From Amoeboradix gromovi (Eukaryota; Sanchytriomycota; Sanchytriomycetes; Sanchytriales; Sanchytriaceae), in contig JADGIF010000118.1 of the NCBI GenBank assembly GCA_018985225.1, positions 1 through 18,891 of the forward strand: 18,891 nucleotides of DNA. The letters are read 5' to 3'. Below are positions 1-6,225 of this stretch, piece after piece. The position numbers and the translations under genes were made by a program. Within the stretch, counting starts at the first letter, position 1. Each line of letters starts with the position of its first letter. The notes beneath the pieces are model-generated. The model ran no database searches, was not told the origin of the DNA, and saw only the letters and a program-made list of their open reading frames with translations.

Positions 1-37
1 GTTCTTTCTGGATAGTTCTTAAATGAAAATATACCCT

Positions 38-141
38 ATTATGAATCAGTATTATGAATCAGTACTATGAATCAGTATTATGAATTAGTATTATGAATCA
101 GTACTATGAATTAGCTCTATGAATTGGTATTATGAATCAGA
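38..141. repeat. 13-bp tandem repeat (minisatellite), 8 copies
   Basis: Eight uninterrupted head-to-tail units of consensus ATTATGAATCAGT occupy these bases. Units 3 and 6 begin ACT and unit 7 begins TCT; several units carry T for C in the AATCAG part; the last base of unit 8 differs. The period is exact, with no spacers and no indels. Because 13 is not a multiple of 3, the array is not a coding repeat. Confidence 0.95.
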
Positions 142-309
142 GGTTTATTTGAAATAAAGATTGGATGAAAGAGTAAGAGAATAGCTGTACAGAATATCTA
201 TTTTTGAAATTTCGATACAAAAAGTTATTTATTTTCCTTTCATACTCGTCAACTCCTCAACTAGCTGAATGTCCACTCGCCTCTAAAATCCATAAAGTAA
301 TAAAGCTGA

Positions 310-363
310 AATAATGTTCCTAGTTGTTACAGAAAGAGTCCAGTTTTTATATTTGATGTCCCA
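310..363 (-). mobile_element. One terminal end of the TIR element family (solo or truncated copy)
   Basis: Read on the minus strand from 363, the sequence begins TGGGACATCAAATATAAAAA and continues CTGGACT, matching the left terminus of the element at 4462-4767 and, over its first ~28 bases, the terminus at 18642. Weaker similarity to the left end of the 4462 copy continues for roughly 25 bases. No partner end is seen towards base 1, so the other side is either outside the window or lost. Confidence 0.6.
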
Positions 364-558
364 ATTGGTAAAAAGAAAAATTACTAAGGGTTTTTCCCGT
401 TTGAGAATTCTAGAAATGGAGTAGCTTCATTGGAATTTTTCATGTAATCACCATAAATGGTTGATTCCACTAAATTTGAAGGTGCAAGCAGCGCAATCTC
501 ATTACCCAATCAGTTGAACAAGCAGTTTTAATAAAGACTAGAGATGGAAGTTCTAAAC

Positions 559-837
559 ATGAAATTTCAATCTATCTTCGTGCTAATGATGACAGCCAGT
601 GCTACTGGAAACTGCAGAAAAGAATACTTGAGCTGGAAAAATGCAGAGAAAAGCGATAAACCGCCTCTCTACACGGCATATTTTACTTGCCGCAAAAATA
701 AGTGCAAGAAGCAGAGAAAGCACTTGAAATTTGTTAAAAAATCGAAATGCCGGCTGTTTGAAGGTTGTCATACACCCCAAATACTAACTAATGCGATAAA
801 ATCTTTGCAAGTATGCAATGGTATGATCGCAGCGTAG
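559..837 (+). CDS. Small secreted cysteine-rich protein (92 aa)
   Basis: An open frame whose second ATG (559) gives an N-terminus typical of a signal peptide: a Lys, then a hydrophobic stretch (IFVLMMTASATG) with a plausible cleavage site before Asn18. An upstream in-frame ATG at 544 would add MEVLN and spoil the signal, so 559 is preferred. The mature part is very basic (Lys/Arg clusters around residues 45-65) and contains six cysteines, at about 19, 44, 49, 64, 70 and 86. An even number fits three disulfide bonds. No known family is recognised. It could be an effector or antimicrobial-like secreted protein, but that is inference. AATAAA-like sequences follow the stop. A chance ORF cannot be excluded, though the signal peptide and paired cysteines argue against it. 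Confidence 0.55.
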   Translation: MKFQSIFVLMMTASATGNCRKEYLSWKNAEKSDKPPLYTAYFTCRKNKCKKQRKHLKFVKKSKCRLFEGCHTPQILTNAIKSLQVCNGMIAA

Positions 838-1008
838 ATTTAACTTATGTTCAGTCTATATAAATAAATCATCTATTTATTTAGTGAGCTTTACTTTTTG
901 AAAGTGCTCAATATATGAGTTGCGTTCTTCTGGTGAAGCATTAAAGCATCACTAAAACTAAGAGAGATCACGACCACACAATTAAAATATTTCTTGAGAT
1001 TTTCTCCA

Positions 1009-1200
1009 ATGGAACAGCAACTTTTACGCGGGGGACGATATATCTTTTTAGCGAGCGGATTTGTTTATGGCTATTTCAATCATGAACTGAAGCAATACAA
1101 TTCCAACCAAAATTCTAAAAAACAGCATTACCTTAACAAAGTTCAAGAAATTGAGGCCGCTCTTGTTACTGATGAGTTCAAATTTAATTTTTCAGAATAA
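1009..1200 (+). CDS. TIM11: Mitochondrial F1Fo ATP synthase subunit e
   Basis: A 63-aa protein starting MEQQLLRGGRYIFLASGFVY. It aligns with the N-terminal part of ATP synthase subunit e (yeast Atp21/Tim11, animal ATP5ME): the family pattern GRYxxLxxGxxYG is matched by GGRYIFLASGFVYG, which is also the membrane helix with the GxxxG motif used for ATP synthase dimerisation in the inner mitochondrial membrane. After the helix comes a short charged segment (HELKQYNS...) as in homologues. Length is slightly below the usual ~70-95 aa. The frame is open a little further upstream but only from a TTG at 994; the ATG at 1009 is the right start for a nuclear gene. It lies 75 bp upstream of SAM synthetase on the same strand. 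Identification rests on motif and size. Confidence 0.8.
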   Translation: MEQQLLRGGRYIFLASGFVYGYFNHELKQYNSNQNSKKQHYLNKVQEIEAALVTDEFKFNFSE

Positions 1201-1275
1201 ATAACTGCTCGGTAAAAAGGAGTACTTTCGACATTTTTCGCCAATCATTTCCACTTTGCCCATTTAAAACCAGTA

Positions 1276-2457
1276 ATGAGTTCATCAGTCATGACGGCTT
1301 CTCCAGAAACTTTTTTGTTCACCAGCGAATCCGTAGGAAGAGGGCACCCTGATAAGATCTGTGATCAGATTAGTGACGCCATCCTGGACGCTTGCTTACG
1401 TGAAGATCCTTACAGTAAAGTTGCTTGTGAGACATGCACCAAAACTGGAATGGTTATGGTTCTTGGTGAAATAAACACTAAAGCTAAGCTAGACTACCAG
1501 AAGATTATCAGAGGCGTTATTAGGGATATCGGATATACCGATTCCAGCCAAGGATTTGACTACAAGACCTGCAATGTGTTGGTTGCTATTGAAGAACAGT
1601 CTGCTGATATATCTCAAGGTCTTGTTCAGCAAGGGTTTGACATTGAAAAAATCGGTGCCGGGGACCAGGGAATCATGTTTGGCTATGCTACTGATGAGAC
1701 TCCAGAGCTAATGCCCTTGTCAATTACATTGGCTCACAAATTGAACATGCAGTTGGAGAAATGTAGAGTTGATAAATCTGTTCCTTACCTTCTTCCGGAC
1801 ACCAAGACACAGGTTACTGTTGAGTACACTATGGAAAATGGTGCTTGTGTTCCTTTGAGAGTGGATGCTATTGTTATTTCCACTCAGCACACCGATACTG
1901 TGCTTGTCGAGAAGTTGAGACAAGATTTATTGGAATTTGTCGTAAAGCCTGTTGTCCCTGCAAAGTACTTGGATGCCAAGACAAAGTACCACTTGCAACC
2001 GTCTGGTAGATTTGTAATCGGAGGCCCACAGGGAGATGCTGGATTGACTGGCAGAAAAATTATTGTTGATACTTATGGTGGCTGGGGAGCGCATGGAGGA
2101 GGTGCTTTCAGCGGTAAAGACTGGTCCAAAGTAGATCGATCAGCTGCTTATGCTGCAAGACATGTTGCTAAGTCGATTGTACACTGTAAACTAGCTAAGA
2201 GATGTCTAGTGCAGGTATCATATGCAATAGGAGTAGCAGAACCGGTGAGTATTTTTATAGATACTTACGGTACTTCAAAGTATTCGAATAAACAACTTCT
2301 GGCATCAGTGTTGAAGAGTTACGATTTAAGACCAGGTAAGATTGTTCAGGACTTTGGTCTTACAAAACCTATCTATCAAAAAACAGCAGCATACGGTCAC
2401 TTTGGAAGAGAAGAGTTTCCTTGGGAGTGCAATTTGAGAGACCTGAAGATTGATTGA
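1276..2457 (+). CDS. SAM1: S-adenosylmethionine synthetase (methionine adenosyltransferase)
   Basis: A complete 393-aa enzyme that makes S-adenosylmethionine from ATP and methionine in the cytosol. Both family signatures are present: [16 protein letters not shown] (from residue 127) and GGGAFSGKD (274-282). Other conserved blocks include [19 protein letters not shown] (16-36), [65 protein letters not shown] and the C-terminal [15 protein letters not shown]. Length matches eukaryotic MATs (380-400 aa). Codon use is richer in C/G third positions than in neighbours, as expected of a highly expressed gene. One oddity: residue 22 is Arg (AGA) where the family has an almost invariant Glu (SVxEGHPDK). 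The start ATG at 1276 gives a normal short leader; a second Met at position 6 is possible. Stop is TGA. The whole upstream region is 75 bp. Confidence 0.97.
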   Translation: MSSSVMTASPETFLFTSESVGRGHPDKICDQISDAILDACLREDPYSKVACETCTKTGMVMVLGEINTKAKLDYQKIIRGVIRDIGYTDSSQGFDYKTCNVLVAIEEQSADISQGLVQQGFDIEKIGAGDQGIMFGYATDETPELMPLSITLAHKLNMQLEKCRVDKSVPYLLPDTKTQVTVEYTMENGACVPLRVDAIVISTQHTDTVLVEKLRQDLLEFVVKPVVPAKYLDAKTKYHLQPSGRFVIGGPQGDAGLTGRKIIVDTYGGWGAHGGGAFSGKDWSKVDRSAAYAARHVAKSIVHCKLAKRCLVQVSYAIGVAEPVSIFIDTYGTSKYSNKQLLASVLKSYDLRPGKIVQDFGLTKPIYQKTAAYGHFGREEFPWECNLRDLKID

Positions 2458-2529
2458 GTATTTAATAAATGACTATAAAATCAATTTTAAATTTAAAGCA
2501 CCTAAAGCAATAATATAATCTAACCGAAT

Positions 2530-3942
2530 TTATTGCTTATAATAATCTGCCGATTGATTCGTACGTGACATCCCTGTAGAAGGTTTAGAAGTTGTAGAAT
2601 GCTGATTGAAAGATCTAGACAGTGTTGATTTCCAACCACGACGTAAGGGTGCTTTTCGTATGATATAATTCAGGAAAAAAGAGCTAATCATCCATCGAAC
2701 TATAGCATTGATCCATTGTGTTACAGTAAACGAGAACACCGGAATTTGATAAGTGAATTTGGAATCAAGCTCGGACTCGTAGAAGTCAGTGTCTACAGCT
2801 TCAGGGTATGTAGAGCGTTTTAATGATGACTTAGGTATTGTTGTTCGATACTGATAAAAGCTTGTTATCAAGCTTGATCTTTTTTTAGAACTGCTTGAAA
2901 TTATTGGTATTGAAGCACTTGTTAGAGTATAACTAGGAGACACGGTAATGCTATTTTCAAAGTTCAAGCTCTCTTTATATGATGCAATAATGCTTTGAGT
3001 ATCTTCTAAATTTATGGTGTTAAAGTCACTAAGTGCCTCCTTGCTTGTATAGACGCTTGCAACGCTGTTGTATGACATAGATATAGTCAGCTTAGAGCTA
3101 GTGCTTCTTGTAATTGGGAGACCGGCTGCACTGTACAGACCGGTCTTGGTGCAACCTGTGAGGTTTCCAATATTCGGATTCCCTAACAATGGATTGAAAG
3201 AAAGATCGCAGGTTGTTAATCGACTTGAATCATAGATAACAACATCCGCAATCCAATTGTAGTTGATAGAAACGGCCGTTGGACTCTGTAGAGTTATGGA
3301 GCCACTAAAATGATTTCCAGAGTATGAGGTTAAGCCCAAATAAAGAGAAGTTGTGGTTCTCGGAATGTTCGTTATATCACCTGTCAAATAGTTGCTGTAG
3401 AGCCAAAGAGTCTGTAGGTTTTTCGGAAATTTGTTAGGAACTGTGCCGTTCATGTTATTTTGATACAAATATATTTGTGTTGTGCTGTCTGGAAAAATTG
3501 GAAGATCTCCAGTTATTCTATTGGAGTAACACCAAAAAACTGCCAAATTTGGAGGCATTAGTTTGGGTAAATTCCCTGAGACAAGGTTGGTCTGCAAATA
3601 AAAGTTTGTTAAACTTTTTGGAAGAGTGCTTGGAAAGCTTCCGCCTACTTTGTTTTTACCCAATGCCATATATGTAACCGTATCAGGTATAGCAGTGCCA
3701 TTTATAAATCCATCCAATTCTCCAAAACCGTAACTAGCACCCCACTTGATCTCAGTAACTGAGTTTGATTCTACGCAAGTAATGCTAGTTGATAAACAGC
3801 AGTCAAATAGCAGATCATCATATTCATTTGGATATTTTATATCCATTCTTAAACCTTTTGCGAGGTTTACAATGTCTTGGCACTGATCTATAACTGCAAA
3901 TACGTTTAAATAGTATAACATAGAAGCTGAAGCACTGACCAT
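2530..3942 (-). CDS. Secreted or surface leucine-rich-repeat (L domain-like) protein
   Basis: A 470-aa protein. The N-terminus (residues 8-18, LYYLNVFAVID) is a moderately hydrophobic, possible signal segment. Residues 47-66 (DCC...ITC...VTEIKW) match the cysteine cap preceding LRRs in plant-type and early-fungal LRR proteins. About six repeats of 21-23 residues follow (about 86-235) with the pattern PxxLxxLxLxxNxxxGxxP, e.g. PKSLTNFYLQTNLVSGNLP and PKNLQTLWLYSNYLTGDI. The middle is Ser/Thr-rich and disordered-looking. A hydrophobic segment near 405-428 (TQWINAIVRWMISSFFLNYI) is a possible membrane anchor, followed by a basic Ser-rich tail that may face the cytosol. Such proteins are abundant in Rozella-like fungi and chytrids. 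Role, perhaps recognition or adhesion, is inferred. It is convergent with SAM synthetase (72-bp gap). A second Met at residue 8 could be the true start. Confidence 0.8.
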   Translation of the reverse strand: MVSASASMLYYLNVFAVIDQCQDIVNLAKGLRMDIKYPNEYDDLLFDCCLSTSITCVESNSVTEIKWGASYGFGELDGFINGTAIPDTVTYMALGKNKVGGSFPSTLPKSLTNFYLQTNLVSGNLPKLMPPNLAVFWCYSNRITGDLPIFPDSTTQIYLYQNNMNGTVPNKFPKNLQTLWLYSNYLTGDITNIPRTTTSLYLGLTSYSGNHFSGSITLQSPTAVSINYNWIADVVIYDSSRLTTCDLSFNPLLGNPNIGNLTGCTKTGLYSAAGLPITRSTSSKLTISMSYNSVASVYTSKEALSDFNTINLEDTQSIIASYKESLNFENSITVSPSYTLTSASIPIISSSSKKRSSLITSFYQYRTTIPKSSLKRSTYPEAVDTDFYESELDSKFTYQIPVFSFTVTQWINAIVRWMISSFFLNYIIRKAPLRRGWKSTLSRSFNQHSTTSKPSTGMSRTNQSADYYKQ

Positions 3943-4461
3943 GGTTTATACCGATTTTAAATAATTTGATTGGCGAGTAGCAAATTGCTTCTGGAATCGC
4001 AGGTGGCGACCAATCATTTCATCCAAAATCTCAGGTATGTGAGCTTCTTTGTAAAGCAAACAAATTTTTCACTTATATTCCCTATTCGAGTCCAACGACA
4101 GATGTCTTGTACTTTCTGAGTTCTAGAAGCTATGTTCTGAGCAACATGGTGTATTAGAAAACTCTTAACATCGACTACGAAACTACATAAATCGAATAAG
4201 CGATAAAAAGCTTAAACGCTGCTGAGGTGATTGCAAATTTCCATGATTCTGAGTGTTTGGATATTCGCAATGCACTCGACTTTTATGAACGTCGGAAATT
4301 CTTTTCCAATTATTGTACAAGACGCGGCAGAAGCCGTTGGTTTTATCTTGCTGCTTGAACCTTTCCAATTGTTTAATCGTATGCGGTGGTGGCATTATGT
4401 TATTCGTTTAAATGTTAATTAGAATTTCCTGGCACTTGTCTAATTTGATTGAATAAACACC
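3943..4461. other. Intergenic region upstream of the LRR gene; no confident gene
   Basis: The first part must hold the LRR gene promoter (minus strand). A 70-codon ATG-initiated frame lies on the minus strand at 4183-4395; its product is Lys/Gln/Arg-rich, matches nothing I recognise and has no signal or membrane segment. I treat it as unproven, possibly mobile-element debris given what follows at 4462. Nothing else is evident. Confidence 0.4.
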
Positions 4462-4767
4462 TGGGACACTAAATATAAAAACTAGACTAACCTTCTGATA
4501 CAGTCTGAATCATTATATCAAGTGTGTGTTAACCAATAGTAAATTAAATTAAATTAATCTGACTGGTTGTATCTTTTGCTTAGATATTCAATGACCTCAT
4601 ATATTTGAAAGAGATAGTGGGTCATCTTGTTTTATTTTAAAGAGGGGAATGACATTAATGAAAGAAAATTGGTTTGAAAGAAGGACTTTTATTAATAATA
4701 GTATTTCCTCCTTATGGAGTACCTACTTTAAAAACGACTTGGTCTAGTTTTTATATTTGTAGTTCCA
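4462..4767 (+). mobile_element. MITE-like element with 27-bp terminal inverted repeats, complete copy
   Basis: The left end (4462-4488) and the reverse complement of the right end (4741-4767) match at 22 of 27 positions, including an unbroken core AAATATAAAAACTAGAC. Termini read TGGGAC... and ...GTTCCA. The 306-bp interior has no ORF. A second copy in reverse orientation starts at 18642 and matches the right-hand ~200 bases of this one at roughly 75-80% by eye; a third terminus lies at 310-363. No target-site duplication is obvious, so the exact ends and superfamily remain open. The size, TIRs and lack of coding sequence fit a miniature inverted-repeat (non-autonomous DNA) transposon. Confidence 0.8.
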
Positions 4768-4842
4768 TTTACTCTGATTACACGAAATTTGGAACTCCAA
4801 TATAAACTCTTTCTAGAGTGGTCTTATTAATTTAAAAACTAG

Positions 4843-5250
4843 GTAAAATATCTTCTCATCAATTTCAATCGGCTCCAGATTATTGCAGCTAAATATGCGA
4901 AACCTAAAAATATCACAAAGCATAGAGAATATACTCTTCAATCCGATGACAGATGACGGCCTAAAATGGAATAAGGTCCAAAGAAAGTGAGGGACATTGG
5001 CGGAACGTAATGGTGTATTCAATGCTCCAACATGTACAAGCGGTAAAGAAAAGTAACATGGTGAAGCATATGCATAAACTGTCGGTTGGATGCCGATAGA
5101 GAACATTAGATAGAAAGAATTATATAATTGGAATTTATGCATCTTGTTCAATCTCTTCTAAGTGCAGTGAAAGCGCGAGGCAATTACCGTAGAAAATAGA
5201 CAGGCTCTGTCTGTGTTCCTGGATGATTCTCCAAGCGACCATCATTCTAA
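4843..5250 (+). pseudogene. Decayed TnpB/Fanzor C-terminal relic (copy C)
   Basis: Plus-strand frames give, in order, segments homologous to the better-preserved copy at 17408-17842. NFNRLQIIAAKYAK (from 4861) corresponds to SFNTSQMISSFSSKVAR, with a 3-residue deletion. KNITKHREY corresponds to NMATMSHYAF. GTLAERNGVFNAPTC (from about 4993) corresponds to KTMVECNESFTSQTC. In a shifted frame from 5071, CINCRLDADREH corresponds to CTNSHLKIDRDH, keeping both Cys of the second zinc pair and the Asp of the RuvC-III DRD motif. In-frame stops and frameshifts show it is dead. Nucleotide similarity continues past the zinc ribbon (AGTGAAAGCG-GAG block at 5166-5180) to about 5232. Everything 5' of the RuvC-III side is missing; the TIR element ends 75 bp upstream. 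Confidence 0.8.
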
Positions 5251-5856
5251 TGAAAACAAGTTAATGATAGATTTTCGATGCGGCAACAGAGCCATCTACC
5301 CAGTAAACAAATTATCTTTTTTCAGTTCGTCCATTTTCTTTCTTTTTGTTGATCCGCAAGTGTTATAAATTAAGAATAAACAAGCGCGGCTCTAAAGGAA
5401 TGAAGGACTCAAATTAAGACAACTGCGAAGGTGCATCAGCAAACATTGTAGCATTATACAGACGTAATGAATTTTTCATCAGCATATCCATTCGATTAAA
5501 TAGCCGTTTATGTAATTTGAGGCTAAAAAAATCAAATTATTTGTACTTGTGTATTTGTGATATTAATACCTAGCATAAAGAAACTTGGCAAGTACAAATT
5601 AGGACGGAAGCATTAAAAATTAGATTAGTATTAAGAAACCATGCATATCGGAGAACTCAAGATTTAACTATCACTAGGAGCTCTGACTTCATAAGATTTT
5701 TACACAGGTACGCTGCCATACCATTCCCAGTTAGGAATACAAGACATACGAAAACGCATAGAGAAGGAGTATAAAATTTAGCGTAGTGATCCAATCATTA
5801 ACATGCCAAATATGTAAGCGAGTTATATTAGGATTTGACGACATGGCTAAGAAAAT
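5251..5856. other. Intergenic region with two unproven short open frames
   Basis: No confident gene. Minus strand 5731-5844 has a 37-codon ATG frame (MSSNPNITRLHIWHVNDW...) with a hydrophobic end (FILLLYAFSYVLY), starting 12 bp beyond the stop of the coiled-coil gene. A GTATGT...CTAAC...GCAG sequence overlaps its end and could be an intron, which would change the C-terminus. Plus strand about 5574-5771 is open for 65 codons without any Met and is rich in Arg (e.g. RFLHRYAAIPFPVR). The two overlap, so at most one is likely real. I recognise neither. The rest, 5251-5573, shows nothing. Confidence 0.3.
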
Positions 5857-6186
5857 TTATTCTTGATATAGATCTTCTTCGGCATCTTCAGTGTCTTCCT
5901 CAGATTCAACAAGATCTAAGTCTGACATGAGATTTATCAAATTGTACGACTTGCAGTACCTTACTAGATACTCGCGAATGTCGGCACTCTGGTCCTCATT
6001 AAGTAGCTTTTTAATTTCATAGTACAGCTCGGCCACAATGTTATTCCAGTTTGATATTTCAGACTCTACTTGAGACTGTTCAAAGTTAGATAATCTCGCA
6101 ACCTCTGTAATTTTTCCTTGCAGCTGAGTGATTGACTTTTTTAAACTAGATATTTCTCTTTTCTGTTTTACTAAAATAGAAGACAT
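5857..6186 (-). CDS. Small coiled-coil protein with acidic tail, function unknown
   Basis: A 109-aa protein starting MSSILVKQKREISSLKK. Residues 5-70 have heptad-like spacing of Leu/Ile with many Lys, Glu and Gln, indicating a coiled coil; a central helix (YYEIKKLLNED...IREYLVRYCKSYNLI) follows. The last ~20 residues are strongly acidic (ESEEDTEDAEED). No signal peptide or membrane segment. The open frame extends to a TTG at 6195, but the first ATG is at 6186 and is the likely start. The size and architecture resemble small subunits of cytoskeletal, kinetochore or vesicle complexes, but I do not recognise the family. Its start lies 39 bp from the start of the Rho-GAP gene on the opposite strand, so the two probably share a promoter. 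Confidence 0.65.
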   Translation of the reverse strand: MSSILVKQKREISSLKKSITQLQGKITEVARLSNFEQSQVESEISNWNNIVAELYYEIKKLLNEDQSADIREYLVRYCKSYNLINLMSDLDLVESEEDTEDAEEDLYQE

Positions 6187-6225
6187 ATCAGACAAATGGG
6201 GCTGGAATTATTAAATCTTTTATAA
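6187..6225. promoter_or_regulatory. 39-bp bidirectional promoter/leader
   Basis: The whole space between the two divergent ATGs (6186 minus, 6226 plus) is 39 bp. It must contain at least part of the leader of both genes; core promoter elements may lie inside either coding region. It has a short GC-rich block (GGGGCTGG) and an AT-rich half (TATTAAATCTTTTATAA). No specific factor site is recognised. Confidence 0.5.

Larger units (their letters stand above)
1..543. other. AT-rich intergenic region without a recognisable gene
   Basis: No convincing coding stretch is seen on either strand. The region holds a 13-bp tandem repeat (38-141) and one end of a dispersed terminal-inverted-repeat family (about 310-363), both listed separately. 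The remainder, 142-309 and 364-543, is AT-rich and shows nothing I can name. The last bases before 559 presumably carry the promoter and 5' leader of the small secreted protein gene. Confidence 0.6.

Noticed and set aside
38-141. CRISPR-like repeat array
   Set aside because: Units are directly adjacent with no spacers, and the organism is eukaryotic.
4813-5151. 112-codon minus-strand frame
   Set aside because: Its first codon is TTG, and it lies antisense to the Fanzor relic on the plus strand, which explains the sequence better.
5574-5771. 65-codon plus-strand open frame resembling a basic ribosomal-type protein
   Set aside because: It contains no Met, overlaps a competing minus-strand frame, and matches no family I can name; left only as a note in the intergenic entry.
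5261-5856. A TIR closing a composite Fanzor transposon downstream of relic C
   Set aside because: No sequence like the TIR core AAATATAAAAACTAGAC or its complement occurs between the relic and the next gene.
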